DNA of 64,000 nucleotides from Reticulitermes speratus (Eukaryota; Arthropoda; Insecta; Blattodea; Rhinotermitidae), in assembly GCA_021186555.1 (NCBI GenBank), contig JAJKFL010000007.1, positions 26,896,677 through 26,960,676 on the forward strand, read 5' to 3'. Below, piece by piece: positions 12,501-27,500 of the stretch. The translations under genes and the position numbers were made by a program. The notes beneath the pieces are model-generated. The model saw only the letters and a program-made list of their open reading frames with translations. It was not told where the DNA came from and made no database searches. How positions within the stretch are numbered: the first letter of the stretch is position 1; every line of letters starts with the position of its first letter.

Positions 12501-15500
12501 ACTAAGAAGGCTATGCAAAATATAAAGGTGTCAAATTTTTTACAATAATGGTAACTGTGGAGGAACAGAAATTTTTTGCATGCAGAAAATAGGTTAAGCA
12601 CTGACATCTTGCTTCTTGTTGTCAGGATCATCACTTGAGAACAACAAGCAAGCCGGTATTCACCACAACCCTACACTGACAGCATATCAACAGAGGGAAT
12701 TAGCAGGCTGGTTTAAGTTTCCAGATGACCAAAATATCCAGTATTCATCATATAAACCAATCCTTATACCTCAGTACTACACTGATATTCATCTTGAAGT
12801 AGGAGAGACTAAGTATTTCTTGACACAGAGAGTTGGTTATGATCCAATTGACAGGAACTTTAATATATATGTAAGTAAAGTCTAATGTTTTTTTATAATT
12901 AGTTAAGTGTGGTAGGGTTTCTGTGTTTTGGATATTGACCTTTCATGATTACCCATTTAAATACCATTGTCTTGACCTCTCATGAAAGATTCCGACAAGT
13001 TAGAATCGGATGATGTGGCTGGCAATTTGGCTTCCCTCACTGTCATTGTGTTGTGCAGATTACTCTTAGCTCAGTAAAACTTTCTTTCATTTTATTAAAA
13101 GAGATGTATTCCTTACCTACCGTATGTAATGAGACTCCTCTTGAATCACTGAATGTATTTCATGCTTTCAAAAACAGTTTTTATTATATTAAACCTAAAT
13201 GTTTATGCTTTTTATGCTTTTTGAGGTTATTTTACGTTTTTATTTCTTTCACAATGGTGGCAAAAATCTTTGAGCCAGTCCTAGATGTTACAAAGTGTGT
13301 TATATGTAATGATAATGTCTGCTTTCATCACTTAAGCCTGTTGTGCTGCTTACAGTGTGAGCCAGGGTATGTGATTGGAATCCAGCTATTGAATCCAATT
13401 CACAATCGCAGCACTGAAGATATTGTGATATACGATGCTCGCACCGTGAACGTTTCAGTAAATGCATGGAACTTACGGCGAGATTTGGTTGTGTTCCCTA
13501 CAATCAGCAGCTCATATGGAGTGGTGATGCAGTATCGCAGTGGTAACAATGCACTTGGTGGAGCCGTATTGGCAGTATCCACAGTGGCTGGTAATCAAAA
13601 CAATATTTAATTTCAACTTTATCATCTTTGGTCATCTTTTGGGTTTCCACAGTGTGCAGTGATTAAGTGTTCTGGTATTTTGGATGAACATATTGCCTCC
13701 ATCTTCAGGGTCACTGAACTGGTTTAAGTGGATGCTGAAGTCATTCTGAAGGCAGGGACAGCATGTTTCTCTGAAATGTTTTAATCACTATATGGCATAG
13801 AAGCCTCAAGGACAACCGTCATCCAAAGCTGGACTCCTAAATTTAATTTCTGTTTTCAGTATTTATACATGTATAGCATAATTTCTTCTGTTTCTCCCTG
13901 CAATTCATTGCCCAGTACTGTAATGTAAAGCAGCATAAAATTATAAAATATTAATTCATTTGAGATGCACCTACTTATATACAGAGGATACAATATAATT
14001 TTATTCGATAATGTTGTGTTGTAATGTTGAATGTTTAATGTTCCTTTTGTCAGCTCCAATCCAAGACATCAAGAATCGTATAGTGGGAGGTCCTGTACCG
14101 ACGCTTACAGTTACAAACTCCAGAATCAAAAGCAACAAGCAGGGTGTCAGAGCTTCCTTTTATAATAGGTTAGTCAATCTGAAATTATAGTAAGAAGATG
14201 GATAAAACTGCAGGATTGACTGTATTTGCACTGTTATTTTTATTAACCTTTCAATGATTCTGGGGTTGGTCTTCCATCTACTCTCCATGACAGAGGAGTT
14301 TTATATTTAAAGTAATGTAAAATACAATTATGCAATACAGTGCACATGGCCCAGAAACATGTGAGGACTTAACAGTGTCTACAGTGCTCAGAAACTCATG
14401 TTGAAGTATTAAACTGATTACTGTGTCTTTAAATCGAATAACTGAGTAATGTGCTGTGGAATATCAGATTAAAACCCAATCGCTCAGCTTTTGCCCAGTA
14501 TTCTTGTGTGGTGTCACATAGTATCACAGCCTTATTAAAATCTGCATGCATTTTTTAATGAAAACAGTGGTTATAATTGTGTAACAAATGGACATAAATG
14601 AGGTCACACATGCTCCTTCTTTGATGTACAGTAATGAACACAGATCGTAGGTAATGATTGGGTTCATATACACAGCATGTGGCAGCGTTAATTCATGATT
14701 TTGATTTATGTAGTACTCAGGTAGCCCAGAGAGAGCGTGGAAACTAAGGTTGCTGTAGGTTAAGCTAGTTTAGTTAGTTTAGTTTTCCTCCTGTCGCTCC
14801 TTGCGGTACATAGGGCCTCCTTTCAGAGGTTTCTTGGTCTGGAGGTGTGCATTCTGTAGTGAGTGACCAGTCCACTGACTGCACAAGTTATGCTCATCCT
14901 GATATGACTGCCAAGAGGTTTAGCTAGGGGCGCCATTTAATAAAGACATGGGTCTGAGGTCAGGGGGCACGCTGTGGCCCAGTTGGTTGAGGCTACAAGC
15001 CGGAAGGTCGTGGGTTCGATTCCCGATGGTGTTATTGGAATTTTTCATTGACATAATCGTTTCGGTCGCACTATGGCCCTGGGGTCGACTCAGTCTCTAA
15101 CAGAAATGAGTACCAGGAATATTTCCTGGGGGGTAAAGGCGGCCGGTGCGTAGGGCTGACAACCTTACCATTTTCATGTGCCGATTGTCTAGAAATCTGG
15201 GAGCCTCAACCTCCTGGAAACCTAAGGGCCTGTCCAGGCCTGAAATGGGATTGCTTTACCTTTCTTTATGGGTCTGAGGTTGGCTGTCCACCGTACATTG
15301 GCCATAGACTTCTTCAAAAATCACAATATTTATGGTGATATTTCTTGGCCAGCCTGTTTGCCCGATTTGTCGGCTTGTGATTTCTTTTTATGGGGCTATT
15401 TGAAAAGAAGAATGTTTCAGACACGCTCGGCAGACTTGCACAATCTCAAACTAAGAATTTCTGAAGAAAGGAATTACTGTCACCTGTCCTGTCTGCGTAA

Positions 15501-18500
15501 TGGAAAGTGTTATGAACTGAGTTCTTCAGTGCACCAACCTTGAGGGATGATATTTGAAGGGTGTTGTTTTTAAGAGTAACTTTGCTGTAATATTCCTCAA
15601 TAATGCAAAACGTTTTTCTTTCAATTCACTTTACTTCAAATAAATTTCAGTAAACTATGGTCGACTAGTGTATCTTTAACAATGCTGAATGAACGCTGAT
15701 ACACCCAGTATTTCTTTTTGTTATATCTTAATGAATGCTGATTGTGAGTAATGATTGAGGGTCACATGTTCTCAGTTTTTCTTATATTGTAATGAACATG
15801 TAATGTGGGTAACGAATGAGAGAAAGTAAAGGTAGTGACCACAGAGAGAAACAGCAGGAAGATACAATGTGAATAACAGAACGATAACTCAAGTTCTTAA
15901 ATTAAACACGGAACACAGATGAAAAATATAGGAATACAAGAAGTGATAAATAATAAACGTGTCATGAATAACATGGTGGTGAATGGTGAGTTTTTCATCT
16001 TGCATGAACTTATTTAAAAAGAACTGTGTTATTTTGCTCATGCAAGTAACTATTTAATAGCAACTGTGTCATCATGTGACAACTGAATAGTGTGCAATTT
16101 ACTCACTCTGTTGAGTACTTCATTTACTGCTTGTGTTTTTACACTGTTTTAATCCCCCCCGCCCCAAAGAGGATGTCTGCATACACTTTGTTGCAAACTA
16201 GCTCAGAAGGGAAAATTAAGATTGGTTCGGTGAATGTAATAATAGTGTTACATCTAAGACTTTAAGATATACAAGCATGTAACATGCATAGTGAGAGGGG
16301 AAAAATTAATATGGAATTTCTGCTGCAAAAAGTAATGAAAGTAGATCACCTGGGAGCCAACATATAAGTGATATAATTGTAAAATAGAACTTAGAACTAG
16401 GCTGTGAACATCTAAACCAGTGGTGTGTAACCTCTTTCAACTGCAGGCCACTCAGACATGAGTGATGTGGTGAAGTACCACAAAGGGTTTTCATAACATA
16501 TTCACTGTGTTAATATTACGCTTTCTGAAGGCTCCATGAGCCAATTAGAAAAGGGTCGAGGGCCACAGGATGTTAACCACTGTTGTAAAATGATTGATCT
16601 CACTGAAGTAGTGGTTTAGTGGTGGGCTTCTATTATGACTGTGATATTCCTCTGGGCTCCATGTGGTCAGAAAACAGCTGAATAACCAAAACTTGCTCAA
16701 AAGGTATTACATATATTTTTATTTCTTTGAATTTAGAATTCTGTGCAACATTATGTGACACATTCTATATCCAATGGTTGATGGCCTGTTGATTTGGATC
16801 TGCTTGAAGATGAAATAAATTGAATTGAATTGAATTGAATTGAACTATTCATATTATAGCCATGCATTTTCTTTTGGAAACTGTGAAAGGCAAGACTTTC
16901 ATTCAAATAATGTGAAACATATTTTCAGTTTTTGTTTGTTCTAGGTACAAAATGCGTGAATTTAAGTCGCTGTGGGGAAGTCACCTCCATCTGTCTCCAA
17001 GTTATGTCTTGAAACTATTGAAATAATTTTTTAAGAAATTTGTTACGATGACTCTAAAATAAAAGTTGTCAGGGTAGATTAATTGTAGTTTATACTGGTT
17101 CGACATAATTCCTAACTGAGTTGATGTTCTTGAAGGGAGGATATAGTAGATCACATAGACGTAACCTCTAAATGTTGGCAGTGGCTCAGGATTGTGCCCT
17201 GTGAGAAACATTAGGGGTGCTGATTTTCAGGCACTGCTACTGGAGCGTTATTAGCTAGTTTTAGCTACTGTTCAGATATTAGTGTTCTATTTTGTGCTTT
17301 ATCTTCTACTTGGTGTTTGTTTCAGGTATCTGAATGAGATTGGTGACCATTTTCTGCGCAAGTCTAACGAATCTATACAACTGTTTGGGTGTGATATTTC
17401 ATATAACACAGAAGAGGCAGTTTTTGTGCATTCTCCTTTCTGGGACGTCCATTATTCAAACATATCAGAGATTACTGTGATGATTAACAATTCTCTCATC
17501 ACTGACAATGGGAGAGGAATATTTCAGTTCAGCAGGTATGCGATGTTTCTTTTTTTGAAAAGTTTGTATTATCTTAAAAAATTTTTAAAGGTAAAAAGTT
17601 TCCATAAAATTAAACAGTATTGCCAGTAAATTACACAGTGTGGGGATTCATAATTGTGTACTTTTCATCAATAAAGGACAGTGAGATGATTAGTTTATGT
17701 AGCATAAATGGGAGGTATGAGAAATTCATACAAAATTATAGTTTCAAAACCTGAAAGAAAAATATAGATGGGAGGTTAATGTTAAAATGGATGATAAAGA
17801 AAGAGGTCTGGAAGTGTAGGCTGGATATAACAGGATGAGTTCAAGGCCCAGGGGTAGGCTGTTATGAAAACTGCAAAAAACCTTTGGGTTTCATAAAATT
17901 TTGCAATTTTGTGACTGGCTGAGCAAGTAGTAGCTTCTCAAGAAGTACTCCCAACTCTGTGGAGTTACTTAGAACACATGCAATTCATTGCCAAAGATAG
18001 AAATTATGTTTTTTTTTTGGAAACACAGCATTGTATAAAACTTTGCTGGAGAACTGATTAGCTTGTCAATAAAATAGACTTCAGGAACTATGTTAGCAAT
18101 GTTAGGAAAGGTTAATAAAAGAAATACACATACTTGTGCGTTCATCATTCAACTTCTCTTGTGCTTATTCCTTGGTCACTTTTGATAAGAAATAATTTTA
18201 TTCTTTCCACATTATTCCATTTTAAAGGAACTATTGTTAATATTGGCTTCTTTCATTTCTTCAGTTTGTGCATAAACTACATTCATTTTGGATTCATATT
18301 AATTAAATGATATTTTCAGAAATAATGATAAATGGTGGATTTTTAGTTATGTTTAATAGGACTGGAGTAAACTTTGACATACAATTTGGTGTACTTCAAA
18401 ATGGCATGAAATAAAACAATGGTTAAGCAAAGCTTATGGGCTTAAGAGATATGAAATTAGTGGGGAATGATGGACATTATATAATGAGAAAATTTGTGTT

Positions 18501-21500
18501 TTATGTAGCTGCCTTGATGTTGTTAGTACGTTTTAGGTTAGGAGGTTACAGTGGGATGGTCATCTAGTGTGGAGGAAACAAGAAACATGTACAAAATATT
18601 TCAAGGATAGATTTTGGAAAGTGACAAATTGAAAGATTAAGTAGTAGAAGGAGAAATCAGTATGCTGCTGGCATTGCATTAAAATAGATCTTAGAGAGAT
18701 TATTGTATATTTTTGAGATTTGAGGTTCTGTCAGTAGTGTTACCGAAGATTTGCATGACACTGTACAGCCCAGTGACGCAGTGTCACAACCCAGCAGACT
18801 TGACTCTTAATTGTATATTTTGTTATTATAATATTAACAATATTAGAGAAATAGGTTGAGCAGAAGTGACTTGGATTGAACTGAATTAGAATTAAGGTCA
18901 GTGATTTTATTGGTTTTGAATTTTCCAGTTCTTTTGGTTAGCCTAAGAACAAATGGAATGTGACAGCATGTGATTAATTAAATTATGTGTTTCTAGGGAC
19001 CTTCGCAGCTCAAACAACTTATTCCACTGGATCCTCCAAGACAATTCGATTGAGCGGAATAAAGGTGGTGGGTTCGACGTGTCACTACCTTATGTGTGGC
19101 AGTACAATGAAAACTTTACACATTCCCTCTATCTAAAAAATAACACATGGAGGAACAATAAACAGTTTGGGTTTGTCATAGATGGACATTTTGCACAGCT
19201 AAATTTGACACATAACACGTTTGAAGATAACCAGTGCAAGAGTGGCCTTATATCGATCAGAGGGATGGAGAAACGCATGAGGATTGCCTACAATCATATC
19301 CGCAAGAATACTGGTGTATATATGGTGGAATTCAGGGCAGACAGTCAGTCTGAAATCCTTGGTGAAGTTGATGCAAGGTTCTATGAGAATGAAGTTAAGG
19401 ACAACCACTTCAGAACTGGTGTTACCAGAGGGTTTCATCAGGTAAGACTGGTTAAGTGACGCTAGACTTGAAGATTAGAGTCTTCTAGGGTATGAGCGAG
19501 TGTCAATTTATAATTAATTACCTACGTTTCGGAGGTACCTACTGCCTCCATCTTCATTGTAACCAAGATGAACTCATTCCAAATGTTACTAACCCATTAC
19601 AAATTGACGCAGCATCGTATGCCAGAGAAATTTTAATCTTCATCAAAGACACGATGGAAACGTCAAGTCACTGAAATCTGGACTTCGCTATCAGTATCAC
19701 ATACCAGGAAGTCACGTTAATATGTAAATTATAACTATGTAATTTTTGTTTACTTTACTGTTTATATTCTACTCTTCTTGACAGTTCAACTTATTTTTTT
19801 TTCCCTGCAGATAAAAATGTTCTTTCTCAAATAAGTCCCAAGGAAAACAGTACAGAGCAGAATTATATGCAAAGAAAGCAATTAAATCTATGTGCATTAT
19901 TGTTCACTACAGTCCTGTTTTAATGTATGTTTCTGTATTAAAAATTTTCTTCTGTTTATCAGAGGTAATTTTACATTGAACATTGCTCTGTCCACAGGGT
20001 CAGAACATTTTTTTGACAAAGGCAATTTGCCTTTAAGGAAAGTTGTACTTTATTATGGAATTACCATATCCAGTTTAATTAACCTCTTAATTTGACTACA
20101 GTTTATTTTTCCTATAAGTGTTATAAATATAGTTAAAATTAGGCTGTATATTGTTTGTGGATTGTAGAGATATATGCTGTGGTCTTCAGTATAAAAGTGG
20201 GCGTCTGCCTTGAAAATGGAGACAGAATTTTATCCCAGAACTTTGTGTCCACCTACCAAGCTATACCTCATAATTCAGAAGTCCAAAATATGAATCTTCT
20301 CTGTTCTTGTAACCTCAAAGTCTATGTAGTGAGAATTATGTAGGAAGTTGTGCATTTTAAGGCAGTATCCCATTATTCATGAAATAAGGTTAGGGCATAC
20401 GGAAAACATACTTGTCTGATCTGTAATCTATACGTGATTGTGTTCTGCAGGTTTACAACACACCTTCATATGTTATTGGATTCCATGGAATTCAGAAGGT
20501 GAATGTGAATCGTAACCTTTTTGGAAACAATGGCTTGGACTATGAGTTAGTGGCAGGGATCAGAACTGCCAAGCTAGACACTGCCATCAATGTTGTGGAA
20601 AACTGGTGGGGATCTGGTAAAGTCAGTGACATCAAGAAGAGGATATTTGATTTTGATGACTGGAACAACCATGCCTTAGCTAGATTTAGGTAAGTTAAGC
20701 CAAACCGTGTCTTTCGGACACATTGTAAATTAGAAGATGGGATTTCACTGAGCAGACATTTACTGTATTGCACAAAATATATGTATAGATGTATTTATTG
20801 TTGCACAGGATTTTGCATGGAAAGTGTCTTTGTTAATGTACAATACGATATGTTGCATGTAGTGTAATGTGTATGTGTGAGAAGATGGTTTTTAAAGACA
20901 AGGGACAGGGAACCATTTTGTGTACAGAATATATAATCTGGAAGAGTAATTACAGAAGCAATTTTAGCATCTTTTGGCTTTGTTTTAAGCTATTTTGTAT
21001 TTAACAGCAGGTAACTATAATTTTTCTCCAGAACATTTTGATGTGTATTTAAGATTGTTGTAACATCTACTGATACAACTGTATTGAATGATACAAGAAT
21101 TATGTTCAACTTGGTTTTATATCATTGAATTTTTTTGTCATGTCATATGAGAAACCAATATGTCATGTAAGTTATTCTGATGTCAACATTTTACTGACTT
21201 GTTTTAATACTGTAAAAAATGCGTACCTGTGAGGTTATTTTTTAAGTGTTATTTAACAGTACTGTCAGCTGCATTGGCCATGAGGTTATGCTGATTAGTG
21301 AGAAACGTTACCAAGAAAGTATGGGGTATAATGTCAATAAGGAATTTAGAATCTGTTGCCAGCAGTATGTTAATTAAATAACTTATTTAATGCTAGTAAT
21401 TATGATGTTCATGTGTTAAATAAGTAGTGGTATGTATCTATATTACTTCTGTCTGCAGGCCATACCTGACAGAAGATTCATTCGATTCTTCCATGTCAGT

Positions 21501-24500
21501 GTCATGGGAGGAGCCAGTGATTGTTGACCTAGATAATCTTGGTGGACGTCTCAAGGAGTCACTCACTCTGTACGCACGCAGCAGCCCTTACCTCATTCGC
21601 GCAGACATCACTGTTATGCCTGAGGTGAGAAGCTGTTGGATGTGTTTCCATATGTTGAATATCTAGTTGGCCCTGTCTATCTCACATCAAACCTTGAATA
21701 TTTAGTTGGCCATGATTTTCTTACATCAAACCATGAATGTTTAGTTGGCCATGATTTTCTTACATCAAACCATGAATGTTTAGTTGGCCTTTGTTTTCTT
21801 ACATCAGATCTCAACAAGACTGGTGTTACACGTGAAGTTGTTTGTGGTTCAGACAACTTCTGACGTCTTTGAATGCTGCCAGGAAGTCAGATTAAAATTG
21901 CCAAGTTCCTGGTAATCTGTTCTTTGCACAAGTGGCATACAGTGAATGCCGAATGAAAAGTAGTGTATACTGATCCATCAATCTGCAGTTCTTACCTCTA
22001 AAACTATTGAATGGAATTAGACTGAGTTAGGTATAGTGGGTTTACATCAAAAGATATTAGAAGAATTGAATTTTGGTTGACATCACTCCTGTATAATCCC
22101 TATTTCTCTTAAAGTTTATATGAAGTTGATAATTTTTCTGTAAATCAGCTCACTTTGCAAGAAACTGAAATATAGAGTAAAATATTTACGTTGATAAGAT
22201 ATGTACATTTTCAGTGTGGTATGCATGTAAAGAAAATGCAAGCAAAATATTATTCCTCTTTTCCAGTTACCTGTGTTGACAGCAGACTTGTATATGTAAT
22301 TGAAGGCTTCTGCCATGGTCGTAATGTTGTATGTTGTTCAGTTTTAGAAACTTTTACAGCTTTGCTGCAGGAGTTAAGATGAAAGAAGTGGGGATATTAA
22401 TTTTCATGTGTTGCAAACAGATGTCAAAACTATAAGAGGATTTCAAATTCATAAAGAATGGATTTGGAAAATATGTGTAGTCCATCAGTATAAAGAAAGT
22501 CCCCGACTTACGTAAGTGGATCGTTCCGCAACCCTATGCGCAAGTCGATTTTTACGTAACTCAGAGCCATGTTTTATTATATACCTTATACACAATAATA
22601 ATAATTGATATAATAATAATTAATAATAATTTTAATAACAATTAATATAAACATAATAATAATTAATAATTAATACTGAAGTCACTGTCGTATTCAATTG
22701 AGGCAGAGGTGGGGGTGGGTGTGGTGGTGGTAGTGGCACAAGAAGTTTTTTACGTAAGTCTGGATCTATGTATGTCGGAGCTACGTAAGTCGGGGTCCGT
22801 CTGTATATGTCTCCTGTCTTGAAGATTACAGTCTTATGGGATATTAATACATAATGTTTATTTGTAATTAGTTACCGACGTTTCGGAGGAGCTATCTGCC
22901 TACATCATGAGGGTAGTTTTCTTAAACTGCCCTGAAGATGGAGGTAGCAAATCCTCCGAAACATCTGTAACAAATTACATATCAACATGATGTCGTTTCC
23001 CAGAAGACCAACAATCATTAACAATGCTGTGGGAACCTCAAACAACTTATCATCTCTTTTGTTTTTATTGTATTTACAAGATCATTCTGTGATTCTCTTA
23101 CAGTCTTATCAGTTACATGATTATCAGTCAGTGACTTTGTGTCAAGAACCTGCTGTATTAGAGACAGAACTACAAATGGTGATCTGTAGTTTACTGCTGA
23201 ATAATGCGACAAAAAAACCATTAAGTTTTCTGTTTCAGATGTGCACACCACTGATAAATTTACTTTATGATAAAAATGTACAAGTTTTGTATCTATTGCA
23301 AGTATGCTGTTGTGTCCCACAGGTGACTTTAACAATAAAACCTGGGGTTGTGATGGAGTTTGCTCCAAACGTTGGCATCCTTGTGCTGGGTGTGTTGAAG
23401 GCACAGGGGGTACGGGGTCAAGAAATAATAATGCGTCCCATGACATCGCGTGCAGACCTCGAAGGCAACAAAGTTATACAACGCAGACATGCACTTCCAT
23501 TCGGACATGAGAGTGAGTCAATTCGTCTCTGCACAGGCAGAAATTGCACAACAGATTCTGAATCTTACGATCATGAATCAGGTAGGTGGACCATTTTTAT
23601 AATTTACCTTTTAAACAACTTTAAAGAAGATAAGTTTAAGGCAAAATTGTATGCTTGAATCTATAGTAAATTACATTGTAAGTGAGGAGAACTGATTTGC
23701 CAGAAAATGGGCCCATGAATTCATGAAATTACTCACTAATGGCTTGGGAGTTGTCGTCATCGTCGTCATCATCATCATCAATGAATCCAACAATATGTAG
23801 GCCTACTTTGTGCATTTTGTTGGACTCATTAATAACTGTCTAATGCACGGAAAATATGGCAAATATTAAAGTGGAAAAATATTAGGGCCTTGGAGCATTT
23901 TCTTTATCTTCATGGACATGTCAATTATCTGTATGAAAAGTGGAAAATTTACAAAGAAAATCTCATCACAGTAACAAAAAATCATCATATATATTTAGAA
24001 TCACATTCTACATTGGCAGGCCAATTTTAGAATTCTCAGTGCTTAAACCATACATGTATTAAAAGGATTATGCATACCTTATTGGTGCCTTTATTCAAAA
24101 ATTAACTTTTTGATCCAATATTTTGTTCCTGCAAAATTGGATTCAGGATATGAAGACTGTACAACGAGCCATTACAGAAGTTATGTAGTGTTTTTACATT
24201 CACTGCATCGTGGTAAACCAAGATTAAAAATAATTTCATAGAAAATTAAATAGATGTGTCTATAACAAAGTTCACATGGCAATTTAAATTACAGTGATGC
24301 ATTATTTATCATCATTTTCATCTTCACCATCACACCAAATTACTTGACATGGCCATTGTGATAATATTTTCTATTTTCCTAAACAAAAAGTTCTTAATGA
24401 AAGAAGCATTTTTCTCAAGCATGTGTCACCATACAAAGTTTCTGTCCTTCAATATGAATGGAATTAATGTTCCTACTCACAGTCGCACGTGGCTGTCTTG

Positions 24501-27500
24501 ATATTTTGTATGGGGGGGGGGGGGGGGGGGGGGGGAGAAAGAAAGAAGAAAAGAAAAAGAAAAGAAGAAAAACCGGTTATCTTTCAGAGGTTTTAGAGTG
24601 AATATTTGGTCAACACAGTGAACTGTGAGTAAAGTAATTAAATATTTGTTTGGTATTTTAGAAGGATTCGAGTACTAGAATGTTATACATTTTAGATCTA
24701 ATTATCTGTTACTTAAAACATGTTGTATAAAGGGTATTTTAGTTAAGTGGACTAATACTTTCAGGATGCAGTGAATTTAAGTGGTGCAACAAATGGTTAA
24801 ACATGTAGTTTAAGTGAATAATTTCGTTTTTTTCTTACAGCATCTACAGCAAATAACAAAGGGTTTTTGGAGTATTACAATCGTACAACAATGCAGTGGG
24901 TACCACTTTGTGATGACCGCTTTACTGAACGCAATGCTCAAGTTGTGTGTCGAGAACTGGGTTTTGATTCACTCAATGTTTACATGGATCATGGTACAAA
25001 AGTGGAATATCACCCCAACTCATTATCTCGGATATGGTCTTGGCCTGAACCGTTGCAGTGCATAGGTAACATCTGACAGACACTTACAGATTTGTTCAGA
25101 AAATACTGCAAGTTTTTAATGACCAATATCTGCAATATAAAATGTATAAAATTCTTCTCTCCTCGGAGACATTGTTATTAAGCTTGCTAGTGAAGGAACC
25201 AATTTTCCAAACAGTAGTAAATTGACCGTAATTTAGAAGTTTTGAATAAAATGTGGGTGAAAGTATATTACAGACCCTCCCCAACTTACACAATAGTTAA
25301 GTTTCGGAAGGTGCAATGCTAGTCCAATTTTGCGCAAGTTAGAACCGAGTGTATGTATATGGTCAAACTATAGTATATATATATACTTAACAAGGGAGTG
25401 CATTTGAAATCCAAACTTGAACACACTGTAACCTAATCTGTTGCAACATGTCCACCTCACTGCCTGTGTTATCGCCCAGCAGGGTTCTTCTTGTTCATCT
25501 CATTGTGATTTCTTTGCCACAAAGAAAAATTCGGCATGCTTTTGAAAATGTTTTTATTTAATTTTATAATTTTTTTAAGAATGATGTGTGAAAGTGCATA
25601 ACTTGAAATTTAATAACTTTGAGAGTGTCTCTAAAGTTAGGATGTACTGCTGTAATTTTAAACATGATGTTTTTGCAAGTATTGATGTGACTTATACGTA
25701 TTTACAGGTGATGAATCGAGGTTAGAGGACTGTCCAATTCGTCTAAATGGGCAGCTGTATGGCCATAGACATAGGTGTGAATGGGACAGCAAATTTGTTT
25801 TTATACACTGTGGTGAGAGAAATCTGCCTGCAGGTCAAGATTACTGGGGTGGAATCAGGTACAGCTACTAAATACATACGTTCTGGGAAAGGAACTAAAC
25901 ATTTGGGTCTGGATGTGCAGAAATGCCCATTCGTAGCTTGGGCATTATAGAATGTCAACTCTTGATATGTCTCCTATATAGATGGTCAGACAAGTTTTCC
26001 TAAACACTGCTGTGCCTCTGTGAGTTCTGCCTACAACATACAAGCTATAACTGAATGTCATATGGGGAGTGCCTTTAGTCAGAAACATTTATGTTAAATG
26101 TAGCCATAGAATCTTGTTAAGAAATGAAACTTGAATGGCTTCGTACTCTGATCACTTTTATTCCCAGAGGAAGTCTAGATCATCCATTAGACAGAAAGCT
26201 TGAATGGCTCCAAACTGTTGTCAATGTGGTGAAGAATATTCCAAATACCCATTCTGGGAATTGAACTGTGGCCTTGTAGTCCAAGTTTCATCATTTAGTG
26301 GCTGAATTATCATAGCTCAATCATATGTACAATGGTATGATGCAGGATATCCTTTGAAAGATTGATAATTTCTCTGCTGATAATGAAATTTCCTACTTGT
26401 GTGGCACCTGATAGTTCATTACCATGTGTATGAAGGCCCGTCTTTCAATGCTGCCTTGATCCAGTTAATTTGGTTTGTACAATGAAATCTTCAGATCTGT
26501 GGTGCCTAAGACCAAGGTGTCATACTTCCTCAATGGTAATGCAGTCAGGAGACCTAACAATAAATTCAGTTCAGTACAGTCATGACATCCTATTTTTCTA
26601 ACATATATTTCAACCCTTTGAAGACTAAAATTAATCCACATTATGTGTAAAGATTCAGTTTCTACATTAGGGAGAATATGGTGTGCTGTTATTAGAAATA
26701 CCAGTTGGTGAGTGTTGTTCAGGGATGTGATGGCTGTTTATTGCAACAATCATGCAAATATATAAATAAGCTGCATGGGAAAAATTCAGAGATTTTAGTG
26801 TTAAATCTGATGATATGTATAGTGAGCACTGGGCACTAAAAGATTAATGTTGTCCCTTCACAGGTCTCCCTTGAGGTTTCACATACTCGTATTTTTTTTA
26901 TCAAATTGTACCCAAGGAACTTTCTTTCTTAATATGTGGCAACCTGTACTTTATCTGTCTCATGAATCAGACAAAAGAAGTGTGTCTTATTCTCCTCTTG
27001 TGTCTGACTCATGGAATAGCTGTTTGACAGAACTATGGATCAGATTTGTTAGTGTTTTGATGTAAGGATTTCTTATGTTTTACATGTTTTCTGCAAGGAA
27101 GAACGTCTTTGCATCTTCTGTATTTTTTTTTGCAGGTTCGCTGATGGGGAATTTGAACAAAATTTGTATGAGCATCGTATTCACGATGTGGTGACCCACC
27201 AGACGACTCGCCGTGCAGAGTCTGTAGTTGAATATGTAAATGTGACAGGAGCTGGTATTCTCCATAATGAAAAGTCTCCAGCTGTTCAAAGTATTTCCCG
27301 CTCGCCAGCCATCTCCAATATGAACATCACACTCTGTGCCTCTGATGGTATCAATCTCATCTCACCACTGGACAACACACGTCTTCTTTTCAACAGGTAG
27401 ATTACATTGTCACTACTACAAGAGACACCAGACTTGCCACTTTGTTTTTAATTAAGTACAGTGAACAGAGTCTTCAAGAAACTGATTATCACTGCTAGTC

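Larger units (their letters stand above)
14169..17325 (+). other. bark intron rich in mobile elements
   Basis: A 3.2-kb intron. Besides the SINE, the transposase fragment and the hAT-like MITE listed separately, it has a (GAATT)n microsatellite at about 16818-16844. I recognise nothing else. Confidence 0.6.

Noticed and set aside
14830..15700. tRNA gene at 14965-15030
   Set aside because: The A and B boxes are present but the arms do not fold into a full cloverleaf, and the sequence continues into a SINE body with a target duplication.
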